Part shown: positions 1 to 8,204 of the stretch, one piece after another
How the letters are laid out: every line of letters begins with the position of its first letter
How positions within the stretch are numbered: the first letter of the stretch is position 1
NCBI GenBank assembly: GCA_000434535.1
Contig: FR878688.1
Coordinates: 5,491 to 21,008 of the forward strand
DNA: 15,518 nt
Origin: Collinsella sp. CAG:166
GTDB lineage: Bacteria > Actinomycetota > Coriobacteriia > Coriobacteriales > Coriobacteriaceae
Direction of reading: 5' to 3'
Position numbers and translations under genes: made by a program
The notes under the pieces: model-generated
What the model saw: the letters and a program-made list of their open reading frames with translations, nothing else
The model's database searches: none
What the model was told of the DNA's origin: nothing

Positions 1-1
1 C

Positions 2-1651
2 GTCGTGGGTGGCTGCTGTGGCACCACGCCCACGCACATGGCGGCACTTCGCACCCTCATCGACAACCACACACCCAGCCCGCGTCACCGCAAGCCCAGT
101 ATGTCGGTCACGAGCGCCCAGACGGTCGTGGACCTCCCCTGCGACGGCCACAAGATCGCCGTCATCGGCGAGCGCATCAATCCCACCGGCAAAAAGCGCC
201 TGCAACAGGCCCTGCGCGACGGCGACCTAGACTACGTCGTGAGCCAGGGCATCAGCCAGCAGGAACAGGGCGCCGACATCCTGGACGTCAACGTGGGCCT
301 GCCCGAGATCGACGAGGTCAAGATCATCCAACAGGCGACCGAGCAGCTCCAGGGCTCCACGCTGCTGCCGCTGCAGATCGACTCCACCGACCCCGCAGCC
401 GTCGAGGCAGCCGTGCGCCGCTACGCCGGCAAGCCCATCATCAACTCGGTCAATGGCAAACAGCAAATCATGGATGAGATCTTTCCTTTGGTCGCCCACT
501 ACGGCACCAACGTTGTCGGCCTCACGCTCGACGAAAGCGGCATCCCCGATACCGCCGAGGCTCGCTTCGCCATCGCCGAGCGCATCGTGGCCGAGGCTGC
601 CCGCTACGGCATCGGCCCGGACCGCATCCTCATCGACTGCCTGGTCATGACCGCCTCGACCAATCAACGCCAGGCCGAACAGATCCTGCGCGCCATGTCC
701 CTGTGCAAGGAGCGTCTGGGCGTCAAATGCGCGCTCGGCGTGTCGAACATCAGCTTTGGCCTGCCTGCCCGCCCGCTGCTAGGTTCGGTCTTTTTGGCTG
801 CCGCTTTTGGCGCGGGCCTGGACGCCCCCATCATGAACCCGGGCTCCAAGCGCTTTATGGATACCGTCTACAGCTATCGCGTGCTGAGCGTTGAGGACGA
901 GGGCTCGACCGGATACATCGAGCGCTACGCCGGCTGGACCGATCCGTACAAAATCGCCGCAAACCCGACGGCAGCCCAGGCGGCATCGACCGACGCCGCG
1001 CCCGCTGCTGGCACCGCCGGCACCGACGGCAACGACGACCCGATTCGTCGCATGGTCGTCTCGGGCCGCAAGGGCGAGATCGCGGCCGAAACCGAGCGTC
1101 TGCTGGCAGATCACGACGCCATGGACCTCATCAACAATCACTTTATCCCCGCCCTCGACGAGGTTGGCGTCCTCTTTGACCAGGGCAAGTTCTTCTTGCC
1201 GCAGCTCATGGCCTCGGCCGAGGCCGCGCGCGTGGGCTTCGACACCATCAAGCGCCTGATGCCCGCCGGCGAAATTGCCGACAAGGGTAAGATCTGCGTG
1301 GCCACCGTCAAGGGGGACATCCACGATATCGGTAAGAACATCGTCAAGATGCTGCTCGACAACTACGGCTACACCGTCTTTGATCTGGGCCGCGACGTCG
1401 ATCCGCAGGAGGTGCTCAAGACCGTGCGGGAGCGTGACATCAAGCTCGTCGGCCTCTCGGCGCTTATGACTACCACGGTCGTCGCCATGGAGGAGACCAT
1501 CAAGCTGCTTCATGCCGAGGTGCCGGGCGTCAAGATCATCGTGGGCGGCGCCGTGCTCACCCCCGAATACGCCAAGCAGATCGGCGCGGACTACTACGCC
1601 AAGGACGCCGCCGAAAGCGCGCGCATCGCCGAAGAGGTCTTTGGGCAGTAA
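2..1651 (+). CDS. metH: Cobalamin-dependent methionine synthase (5'-truncated by window edge)
   Basis: Transfers a methyl group from methyltetrahydrofolate through cobalamin to homocysteine, in the cytoplasm. The frame is open through the left edge. It begins with GGCCGTTP, the Cys-Cys zinc site that closes the homocysteine-binding domain, so the GTG at base 5 is internal and most of that domain lies outside the window. Counting from base 5, the pterin-binding barrel runs from about residue 48 to 300 (IGERINPTGKK, DILDVNVGLPEID). An Ala/Thr/Asp-rich linker follows (about 322-346), then the helical cap (about 347-430) and the cobalamin-binding Rossmann domain (about 431-548). The cobalamin ligand motif DxHxxG is D438-I-H440-D-I-G443. 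The protein stops right after this domain, so the C-terminal SAM-dependent reactivation domain of E. coli MetH is absent. Such short forms are known in other anaerobes and presumably use a separate activase. The next gene starts about 108 bases downstream. Confidence 0.93.
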   Translation, partial: VVGGCCGTTPTHMAALRTLIDNHTPSPRHRKPSMSVTSAQTVVDLPCDGHKIAVIGERINPTGKKRLQQALRDGDLDYVVSQGISQQEQGADILDVNVGLPEIDEVKIIQQATEQLQGSTLLPLQIDSTDPAAVEAAVRRYAGKPIINSVNGKQQIMDEIFPLVAHYGTNVVGLTLDESGIPDTAEARFAIAERIVAEAARYGIGPDRILIDCLVMTASTNQRQAEQILRAMSLCKERLGVKCALGVSNISFGLPARPLLGSVFLAAAFGAGLDAPIMNPGSKRFMDTVYSYRVLSVEDEGSTGYIERYAGWTDPYKIAANPTAAQAASTDAAPAAGTAGTDGNDDPIRRMVVSGRKGEIAAETERLLADHDAMDLINNHFIPALDEVGVLFDQGKFFLPQLMASAEAARVGFDTIKRLMPAGEIADKGKICVATVKGDIHDIGKNIVKMLLDNYGYTVFDLGRDVDPQEVLKTVRERDIKLVGLSALMTTTVVAMEETIKLLHAEVPGVKIIVGGAVLTPEYAKQIGADYYAKDAAESARIAEEVFGQ

Positions 1652-1676
1652 CACAACGGAAACAACCAAGCACCAA

Positions 1677-1714
1677 AACGTGCCGCATGCGCCACTTGGC
1701 ACGTGCGGCACGTT
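1677..1714. repeat. Imperfect palindrome between metH and the UPF0210 gene
   Basis: An 11-bp perfect outer stem (AACGTGCCGCA paired with TGCGGCACGTT) continues inward through a wobble, one pair, one mismatch and three GC pairs to an ACTT loop. The transcript would form a stem of about 17 bp. It lies 25 bases after the metH stop. The 3' side is followed by TAGAAT rather than a U-run, so a standard intrinsic terminator is not obvious. The TAGAAT at 1714-1719 could serve as a -10 box for the next gene, but I see no convincing -35. A dispersed intergenic repeat is the other possibility. Confidence 0.6.
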
Positions 1715-1759
1715 AGAATAGATAAGTCTATGCTCGTTTTGGCAGATAGGAGCGCAAGG

Positions 1760-3124
1760 ATGGCGATCACGCCCGCAGAAATCGCGGAAACCCGCGGCAT
1801 GGTTGAGGAACAGAACCTCGACATCAGGACCATCACCATGGGTGTTTCGCTCATGGGTTGCGGTGACGAGAACCTCGACCGCATGTGCACGAAGATCTAC
1901 GACCACGTGACGCGCACGGCTGAGCATCTGGTCGAGACCGCCGAGAACCTCGAGCGCGAGTACGGTATCCCCATCGTCAACAAGCGCGTTTCCGTCACCC
2001 CGGTGGCGCAGATCGCCGCATGCTGCAAGGATGAGGACCTCACCCCCATCGCGCACGCCCTCGACCGCGCGGCCGAGACGCTCGGCATCGATTACCTGGG
2101 CGGCTTCTCCGCACTCGTCCAGAAGGGCATCGGCGACGCCGACCGCCGCGTCATCCAGTCCATCCCCCAGGCGCTTGCCACCACCAGCCGCGTCTGCTCC
2201 AGCGTCAACGTCGCCAGCCTGCGCGCCGGCATCAACATGGACGCCGTGCTCATGGCCGCCCAGACCATCATCGATGCCGCTAAACTCACGGCCGACCAGG
2301 ATTCCGTCGGCGCTTCCAAGTTTGTCTGCTTTGCCAACATGGTCGAGGACTCCCCGTTTATGGCGGGCGCCGTCCACGGCGGTGGCGAGGCCGACGCCGT
2401 CATCAACGTAGGCGTCTCGGGCCCCGGCGTTATGGCCGCAGCCCTGGAAACGCTGCCCGATTCCGCATCGATGATGGAAGTCGCCGAAAAGATTAAGCAG
2501 ACCGCCTTTAAGATCACCCGCGCCGGCGAGCTCATGAGCCGTGAGGCAGCCCGCCGTCTGGGTGTCGAGAAAGGCATTGTCGACCTGTCGCTGGCTCCCA
2601 CGCCTGCCATCGGCGACTCCGTTGCCCGCATCCTCGAGATCATCGGCGTGGGCACCTGCGGTGGCCCGGGCACGACCTGTGCGCTCGCCATGCTCAACGA
2701 TGCCGTCAAGAAGGGCGGCGTCATGGCAAGCTCCAGCGTGGGCGGTCTCTCCGGTGCCTTTATCCCCGTGTCTGAGGATGCCGGCATGATCGCCGCCGTC
2801 GAGGCTGGCGCGCTTTCGCTCGAGAAGCTCGAGGCTATGACCTGCGTGTGCTCCGTCGGCCTGGACATGATCGCCATCCCCGGCGACACCCCGGTCGAGA
2901 CCATCGCCGGCATCATCGCCGACGAGATGGCCATCGGCGTCATCAACAACAAGACCACGGCCGTCCGCGTGATTCCCGCCATCGGCAAGGGCGTGGGCGA
3001 CTGCGTCGAGTATGGCGGCCTGTTCGGCCGTGCACCCATCATGCCGGTGAACCCCAACGCCGGCACCGTGCTTGCCCACCGTGGTGGACGCTTCCCGGCG
3101 CCGCTGAACTCGCTCAAGAACTAG
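1760..3124 (+). CDS. UPF0210 / DUF711 (PFL family) protein
   Basis: Recognised from conserved family blocks, although its biochemical function is unknown. The blocks are NLDIRTITMGVSLMGCGD near the N-terminus, PIVNKRVSVTP (about 71-81), GFSALVQKG, INVGVSGPG, DLSLAPTPAIGDSVA, GGLSGAFIPVSED and the C-terminal RGGRFPAPLNSLKN. The ATG at 1760 gives 454 residues, the usual family length. An in-frame ATG at 1703 would add 19 residues that do not look like the family and would start inside the palindrome. The ribosome site is weak (GGAGCGCAAGG upstream). The family name comes from a fold similar to pyruvate formate-lyase, but no glycyl-radical motif is visible, so enzyme activity should not be assumed. 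In many Firmicutes the gene sits beside an ACT-domain gene; no such neighbour is here. No membrane segment or signal peptide is visible. Confidence 0.93.
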   Translation: MAITPAEIAETRGMVEEQNLDIRTITMGVSLMGCGDENLDRMCTKIYDHVTRTAEHLVETAENLEREYGIPIVNKRVSVTPVAQIAACCKDEDLTPIAHALDRAAETLGIDYLGGFSALVQKGIGDADRRVIQSIPQALATTSRVCSSVNVASLRAGINMDAVLMAAQTIIDAAKLTADQDSVGASKFVCFANMVEDSPFMAGAVHGGGEADAVINVGVSGPGVMAAALETLPDSASMMEVAEKIKQTAFKITRAGELMSREAARRLGVEKGIVDLSLAPTPAIGDSVARILEIIGVGTCGGPGTTCALAMLNDAVKKGGVMASSSVGGLSGAFIPVSEDAGMIAAVEAGALSLEKLEAMTCVCSVGLDMIAIPGDTPVETIAGIIADEMAIGVINNKTTAVRVIPAIGKGVGDCVEYGGLFGRAPIMPVNPNAGTVLAHRGGRFPAPLNSLKN

Positions 3125-3140
3125 CTGAGGGTTCGGGCGA

Positions 3141-3274
3141 GGAGCCCCGGGGAGGGTAAATATATAAGGTCGCCTGCTCGGACAGTCCTGACTCGCACGG
3201 AGAGCACATTAAGTGCTCTCCGGCTCGTGCGGAACTCGCGATCGACCTTATATATTTACCCTCCCCGGGGCTCC
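3141..3274. repeat. 134-bp element with 32-bp perfect terminal inverted repeats
   Basis: Bases 3141-3172 (GGAGCCCCGGGGAGGG, then TAAATATATAAGGTCG) are the exact reverse complement of 3243-3274. The arms extend by three further pairs if one bulged base is allowed. The interior holds a second perfect hairpin, GGAGAGCAC (3199-3207) and GTGCTCTCC (3213-3221) around ATTAA, flanked by CGCAC/GTGCG. The element begins 16 bases after the UPF0210 stop codon. No U-run follows the right arm and no target-site duplication is evident. It could be a MITE-like or REP-like dispersed element, or a factor-dependent termination structure. No protein is encoded in it. Confidence 0.85.
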
Positions 3275-3439
3275 CGCACAACGGGACCTCGGTTGGGTTC
3301 TATCCCTTTGGCAGTCGCTTCGCTTCTGCCCTACTTTGCTGGTATGGCGGTTTGGCGTTGGATCGGTTCTTTCTGATATATGCTGGTTGCGGCTCTTCTT
3401 TTTGGGAGAGTCGCTTTTTTGTTGCTAGGAGGTTGGCCC

Positions 3440-4327
3440 GTGGTTGATGGGGATGCTCGCTCTGAGCTTCTTTCTGCTGATTGGAATGGCGAATGGATGC
3501 GTCTGCAAGCTGATCGGCGACGGGCTGATGATCCTTTTGAGTGGGATAAACGGGCTCGGCATTTTCGTCCGCTGGAGACTGCTCCGTATGCGCGGGATTT
3601 TATAAAGCTGTTGGCACTTGAGCCCGGCGAGTCGGTGCTCGATATGGGGTGTGGGGCTGGGTCGATTGCTATTCCGCTTGCTCAGGCTGGGCATTCCGTG
3701 ATTGCTGCCGACTTCTCTCCTGCCATGTTGGGCACGCTTGATGCCGGCATTGAGTATTACGGGCTCGAAGATCTTATTACGCCGCTTGAGCTTGCTTGGG
3801 ATGATGATTGGGATTTGGTTGGACCGGTCGCGAAAGCGGTGGATGTTGCCTTTGCCAGTCGGTCAGTTACGACGACCAATCTAAAAGGCGCGCTTGCCAA
3901 GCTTGATCGTACGGCTCGTCGGCGTTGTGCTGTCACGATGGTCGCCAACTCCAGCCCGCGCTATGACCTGCACCTGATGAACGCCATCGGTGCCTCGGTT
4001 ACCTGCAGTAATGGCTTTGTGTATGCTTTTAATATCCTCATTCAGATGGGTGCCCTGCCGCAGGTTACGTACTTTGAATCGCCTCGTCGCGATACCTTCG
4101 ATAACCTTGAAGCGGGCGTAGCAGATTTTTCCCGTATGCTCGAGCATGGCAACGAGGATAAGGTCGACCGTCTGCGCGACTACATCGCCCAGCACATGAT
4201 TGAGAACCCCCATGCCGGTGAGCCGGGCTCCAAGGGTGTGCCGCAGGGACGCTATATGCTCGACCACGTCCGCAAGGTCCGTTGGGCGTTTATTGCATGG
4301 GAGCCGGTCTCCGTACCCCGCCCGTAG
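3440..4327 (+). CDS. Class I SAM-dependent methyltransferase
   Basis: A cytoplasmic methyltransferase of unknown substrate. With GTG at 3440 as the start (perfect AGGAGG at 3427-3432, 7-base spacing) the protein has 295 residues. Motif I is VLDMGCGAGS (about 66-75), which binds SAM. It is followed by an acidic strand end, VIAADFSP (Asp91), that would bind the ribose. The remaining Rossmann strands are less conserved, and the C-terminal third (about 200-295) looks like a family-specific helical region. An upstream in-frame ATG at 3380 would add a hydrophobic stretch but lacks a ribosome site, so I reject it. Many codons in the first two thirds end in T or G, and the stretch looks less GC-rich than its neighbours, which could mean later acquisition or low expression. 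The 165 bases before it contain no other gene. Confidence 0.85.
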   Translation: MVDGDARSELLSADWNGEWMRLQADRRRADDPFEWDKRARHFRPLETAPYARDFIKLLALEPGESVLDMGCGAGSIAIPLAQAGHSVIAADFSPAMLGTLDAGIEYYGLEDLITPLELAWDDDWDLVGPVAKAVDVAFASRSVTTTNLKGALAKLDRTARRRCAVTMVANSSPRYDLHLMNAIGASVTCSNGFVYAFNILIQMGALPQVTYFESPRRDTFDNLEAGVADFSRMLEHGNEDKVDRLRDYIAQHMIENPHAGEPGSKGVPQGRYMLDHVRKVRWAFIAWEPVSVPRP

Positions 4328-4444
4328 CCCATCTAAAGCTTGCATCGTCTTCCCGTCCGGCATCCGCATTCTTTGCGAACTGGGCAAACGCGCTCCACAC
4401 CGCGCCGTTCCTGCGCTATCGTGGGACAGCTCACGTAGATTAAG

Positions 4445-4459
4445 GCCCCGTCGCGGGGC
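4445..4459 (+). other. GC-rich hairpin in the yhbY leader
   Basis: GCCCCG-TCG-CGGGGC forms a 6-bp perfect stem, 26 bases before the yhbY start codon. It has no U-run and is probably leader structure rather than a terminator. The surrounding stretch 4328-4485 contains no gene and no clear promoter. Confidence 0.4.
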
Positions 4460-4485
4460 GCCCCATACATAGAAAGCGAGAACCC

Positions 4486-4785
4486 ATGGCACTGACAGGA
4501 GCCCAGGTCAAGCAGCTTCGCAGCATGGCCCATCACCTCAACCCCGCCATCATTATCGGCAAGTCCGATGTCAACGAGGGCACCGTCGAGCAGACGGTCG
4601 CCTACCTGGAAAAGCACGAGCTCGTTAAGTGCTCCGTGCTCGATGGCTCCAGTCTTTCCGCCCGCGAGGCCGCCGAAGAGCTCGCTGAGCGCTGCCACGC
4701 CGAGGTCGTCCAGGTCATCGGCCGCAAGTTCTCGCTGTATCGCGAGTCCTCGCGCAAGGACATCGAGAAGATCAAGCTCGTCTAA
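4486..4785 (+). CDS. yhbY: YhbY/YqeI-type CRM-domain RNA-binding protein
   Basis: A 99-residue protein of the bacterial CRM family, which associates with pre-50S ribosomal particles. The CRM fold spans almost the whole protein. Conserved features are LRSMAHHLNPAIIIGK, NEGTVEQ, LEKHELVKCSVL, AAEELAERCHAEVVQVIGRKFSLYRES. Length and order match YhbY and YqeI. The loop that is usually GxxG (for example GSNG or GKGG) reads G25-K-S-D28 here, so the second glycine is replaced by Asp. The ribosome site is weak (AAGCGAG, five bases before ATG). It is followed by a strong intrinsic terminator, so it appears to end its transcription unit. It may be transcribed alone or with the methyltransferase 158 bases upstream. 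Confidence 0.92.
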   Translation: MALTGAQVKQLRSMAHHLNPAIIIGKSDVNEGTVEQTVAYLEKHELVKCSVLDGSSLSAREAAEELAERCHAEVVQVIGRKFSLYRESSRKDIEKIKLV

Positions 4786-4822
4786 GAGCCAATGATCCGG
4801 CAAGCCAACACATAGCAAGCAT

Positions 4823-4856
4823 ACGGGTGCCCAAGTACTTCGGGCGCCCGTTTTTT
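4823..4856 (+). terminator. Intrinsic terminator of yhbY
   Basis: ACGGGTGCCC and GGGCGCCCGT form a 10-bp stem with one wobble around a 9-base loop, followed directly by TTTTTT. The U-run overlaps the stop codon of the convergent regulator gene. In the opposite direction no U-run follows, so it is a good terminator only for the + strand. Confidence 0.9.
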
Positions 4857-7854
4857 ATCGCTCGACCAGCACGCGATTGAGCCGCCCCTCCACCAAACGC
4901 TCGTATAGACGCCGCGTCTCGGGCTCGGGCACGCCATTGACCTGCTCCCTCAGATGGTGCATATGCCCGCTGTACAGCTCGACGATATCGCGCCGTCGCC
5001 CCGCCGCACTGTAGACGCGCATGGCGCAGCGCACCATATCCTCACGCGCCGTTTCCTGCCGAAGCCCCGACTCCGCCAGCCAAATCGCCGACTGCAGATC
5101 GTTTTCTTCTAGAGCAGCATTTGCTCCCTTAATCATGCAATCGATGTACTTTGACTGCATAATGCGTCGCATACGCAAAAAGTAGGTGGGATTACAGCCA
5201 TTGGGAACATACAGCGGTCCAGCATAAAGCTGCTCAATCTTAAGGCACAGTTCAACTAAATGGGGCCCGCGCGCACCCGTGCGATTTCCCAAAACCTCGC
5301 GGCTTATCTGGTCAAACAGCCGTACATCGGTCTTGACGTAGTCGCCGTTGAGTCCGATGCATTCATTTTGGATGAGCACACACGACTTGCCATCCGGCGT
5401 CGGTCCCAAAGCCGACCGCAAGCGCGATATCGTCGAGTACAGGTTGTTGCGAGCGCTATTGAACTCGGCATGGGGCCACAGCTCCATGGCCAGCGTCTCA
5501 CGATCGACGAGCGCATCCATGCCCAGCGCAAGCCGCTCGGCAAGCGTCGCCGCCTTCTTGCGGCGCCACATTTTGTCCGTGATGGGAAACCCGTCGCGCT
5601 CGGCGCGAAACGCGCCAAACATGCGAATCTCGATATGGTCGATGGTATCAACGGCTTCAACCTCGCCAGCCTGGAACAGGCGCTCGCCCTCCCCTTCCAA
5701 ATCGTCGCGCAACGAGTACCGCGACAGCTCGCGCACGGGAAGCTTCTTGCGTATCCTGCCCGCCGGCTCGCCCAGACAATGCATGGCAAGGCGCGCAAAG
5801 AGCCGATACGATGGCTCTAGAATCCCCGCGCGATTCATGGACATCCAGGCCGCAAGGTCGCTGTCTCGGCCCGCACAGGCCAGATGCAGCGCCACCATCC
5901 AGGCCTCCGCTCCACCAACCTGCGTCTGGCTTATATCGAGTAGCTCCGCTTCCTCGCGCACCGAAACCATCGAGGTGTTACGCAGATATGCCGCGCGCTC
6001 CAGCAGCAATGCGTTATCGCGCATGTACGCAATCGACTCCTCGGCAAGTTTGAGCACTTGGACCGCACGGAACTTTGCATTAACCGGCCGTCCCTCTGTC
6101 AGCGACTGCCAGCCTTCTAGCAACAGGCCAAACAGCTGAATCTGGTTGTCGCGCATGCGCACGGCAAAACGATCGAGCTCGTTGAACGCCGCGTCGTCGG
6201 TTACCGGCAAGCCGGAAAGGAGCCGCCGTGCCGCCAACACCATGCGCACCCAGATAGCCATCGCCTTAAGCCCACGTACGTCGAGCGCCTCCCGCACCAC
6301 CGTCATCTCGTCGTCGCGCTCGTCGGTTCCCGCAAACGACCCGTCAAAGAGCTCCACCAGCATGCTATCGGCCCGTATAACAATCCCCGCGATATCGAGC
6401 TCACAGTCGTAGGCCTTGCTCGTTTTGAGCTGCTGTAGAACGCCGCCGTCATCTCCCCGCTCGGTCAGACAGCGCTTGACCTCGATATGCGCAGACAACA
6501 TATCGAGTGCGGTATGGGATGTCTCGATTTCTGGCACGGCCAGGTTCGTAGGAAGCCCAAGTCCGTTGTCCCCATAGCAAACAGCCGTCAGTGTCTGGGC
6601 CACCCTCCATGAAACAGGGTCTATTTCGCAGGCCGCCCGTTCGCCCCCGCGCTCGATGACCGATGCCATATAGCGGGCGAGCTTTGTGTTGGACACGCTG
6701 ACCGCCGCCAGATATACGCCAAGCGCCTCGGCAGGCGTTGGCTCTGGAGCCGGATCGTCGGCATCGATCGTGCCCAGCGCTGCTCGGCAGATATCGGCCC
6801 CGTGGCCCGTCAGGGCCAGATCGACCCCATACTGCCCAGCAAGTTCAAGGACCGCTTCACGGTCCAAAAAGGCATCCGCCAGGCCCATCGCCGCATCGCA
6901 TCGGCCCGCCTTAAGCAAAATCCGGGCCGCCCTCGGAACAAGTTCGGGGCGAACCTCGGCCACCAACTTACGCAAACGCAGGCGTCCGTTATCCTCCGTG
7001 CCCAGACACGTAAAACTCCGCTCGGCGGGATCCAAGCCAAAGATCGGGTAGTCGCGTACAAAGTAGGACTGGTCGACCATCGACAGCCTCACCCCGCAAG
7101 CCTCGAGTTCTGAGATATTGCCCTCGCCCATCAAAACCATGAGACATGCCACGCAAAACAGCGCATTATTGTCGAGCGAAGCCAGATCGACAAGTGCCGC
7201 GCCATATACGTTGACAATCTCGTTTTCGAGCAGACCGGCTACGTCGCCTTGGCCATACAGACCCGTCTGCAATGCCGAGACGAGCTCGGGCACGCCCTGC
7301 GTGAGCTGATAAAAGTCGAGCGATGTGCTGATCGAAAACGCCGATGCCCACGCCGAATACTCATAGGCATGCACCTTGAGCATCTGCGCATTGATCTTAA
7401 CCGAATCGCCCAGCCCATGAATCAGCTGACGATTTGAAGGACGGCAGGAGATAAAGACCCCTACCCCCATAGCGCGCAGGCCGCGAATCCTGTCGATGAG
7501 GTCTTCGGTATCGTGCTGATCGAGGTTTGGCACATTATCAATCGCGATAAGGGAATGCGGTTTGTCTTTGAGTTCTTCGGTAACCACCTCGAGCTGCATA
7601 AACACCTCGCGCCCAATGGCGCGATCGGCCTCGATAATCCGCACGGGGCCTCGCGTCGGGTCGCATTTAACCTCATGGGTGTACTGCAGCAGCACCGAGG
7701 TCTTCCCAAACCCGTCGGGTGCATAAAGAACCACGATGCCGGCCTTTCGGCCCTTGGCGATAAGCTCATTCATCAAGCGTTCGCGTCGCACCATATAGCC
7801 TCCGCCCAGCGGCATCAGCTCGAGGTCGTCTATACCGCTCAAATCGTTTACCAT
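4855..7854 (-). CDS. Large STAND-ATPase / SARP-like (BTAD) transcriptional regulator
   Basis: A 999-residue cytoplasmic regulator. The N-terminus carries a MalT/STAND-type ATPase: Walker A APDGFGKTS (45-53), Walker B LIAIDN (102-107), and a sensor-like SCRPS soon after. Residues of about 300-730 look helical, as in the TPR-like arms of this class, but no clear repeat was confirmed. From about residue 738 (IEIRMFGAFRAERDG) an OmpR-type winged helix of the SARP kind begins, with RRKKAATLAERLAL and the ARNNLYSTISRLRSALG recognition-helix region. A bacterial transcriptional activation domain (BTAD) follows from about 840 to 990 (LYAGPLYVPNG, AIWLAESGLRQE, YERLV). Placing the DNA-binding and BTAD part at the C-terminus reverses the usual SARP order. 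The start ATG follows GAGGAG with 5-base spacing. The ligand and target genes are unknown. No transporter or enzyme gene is adjacent, so it may act elsewhere or on itself. Confidence 0.85.
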   Translation of the reverse strand: MVNDLSGIDDLELMPLGGGYMVRRERLMNELIAKGRKAGIVVLYAPDGFGKTSVLLQYTHEVKCDPTRGPVRIIEADRAIGREVFMQLEVVTEELKDKPHSLIAIDNVPNLDQHDTEDLIDRIRGLRAMGVGVFISCRPSNRQLIHGLGDSVKINAQMLKVHAYEYSAWASAFSISTSLDFYQLTQGVPELVSALQTGLYGQGDVAGLLENEIVNVYGAALVDLASLDNNALFCVACLMVLMGEGNISELEACGVRLSMVDQSYFVRDYPIFGLDPAERSFTCLGTEDNGRLRLRKLVAEVRPELVPRAARILLKAGRCDAAMGLADAFLDREAVLELAGQYGVDLALTGHGADICRAALGTIDADDPAPEPTPAEALGVYLAAVSVSNTKLARYMASVIERGGERAACEIDPVSWRVAQTLTAVCYGDNGLGLPTNLAVPEIETSHTALDMLSAHIEVKRCLTERGDDGGVLQQLKTSKAYDCELDIAGIVIRADSMLVELFDGSFAGTDERDDEMTVVREALDVRGLKAMAIWVRMVLAARRLLSGLPVTDDAAFNELDRFAVRMRDNQIQLFGLLLEGWQSLTEGRPVNAKFRAVQVLKLAEESIAYMRDNALLLERAAYLRNTSMVSVREEAELLDISQTQVGGAEAWMVALHLACAGRDSDLAAWMSMNRAGILEPSYRLFARLAMHCLGEPAGRIRKKLPVRELSRYSLRDDLEGEGERLFQAGEVEAVDTIDHIEIRMFGAFRAERDGFPITDKMWRRKKAATLAERLALGMDALVDRETLAMELWPHAEFNSARNNLYSTISRLRSALGPTPDGKSCVLIQNECIGLNGDYVKTDVRLFDQISREVLGNRTGARGPHLVELCLKIEQLYAGPLYVPNGCNPTYFLRMRRIMQSKYIDCMIKGANAALEENDLQSAIWLAESGLRQETAREDMVRCAMRVYSAAGRRRDIVELYSGHMHHLREQVNGVPEPETRRLYERLVEGRLNRVLVER

Positions 7855-7958
7855 GCCCGCTCCTCAACTCGACCGTATGGACACTGTAGCCGCAAGACCA
7901 TACAAGCCGCGCTATGAATAGAGCGACCTTGTGTTTTAGGTTGTCTTTTGGTACGCAA

Positions 7959-7972
7959 GCGGCAAGTTTTTG
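7959..7972 (+). repeat. Direct repeat copy 1, GCGGCAAGTTTTTG
   Basis: A 14-base sequence repeated exactly at 8205-8218. This copy is bracketed by GTAC on both sides (GTAC at 7951 and 7972). It lies 105 bases upstream of the regulator's start codon and may be a regulator-binding site. Confidence 0.55.
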
Positions 7973-8204
7973 TACAGCGAGGGCCGATTGTTGTTAATCC
8001 CCCGACTAATCGGTCTTTAAGCAGGTAAATGAGCTTGTCAGCTTGTCCCATCTAAGCGGCAGTGTAACGCAGATGAACAAGGTTCGGCCATGTCATTCAA
8101 CTCGCCTAGCACCCGCTACCGTCTACGACCTTCTAGTGGCATTTTTGCATAGAATCTGGTATGGAATGAATCAAGCTGTTGGATATCCGGAATTCGTCAA
8201 GCTT

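Noticed and set aside
779..3079. 766-codon open frame on the - strand opposite metH and the UPF0210 gene
   Set aside because: It is the mirror frame of two real genes, caused by GC-rich third positions. Its translation is low-complexity (Asp/Gly/His/Val-rich) and it spans both genes and their gap.
3137..3278. Target-site duplication flanking the 134-bp element
   Set aside because: The bases next to the arms (GCGA on the left, CGCA on the right) are not direct repeats, so transposition is not shown.
3213..3428. Small + strand frame within and after the 134-bp palindrome
   Set aside because: It starts inside the inverted repeat, has no ribosome site, and overlaps the start region of the methyltransferase gene.
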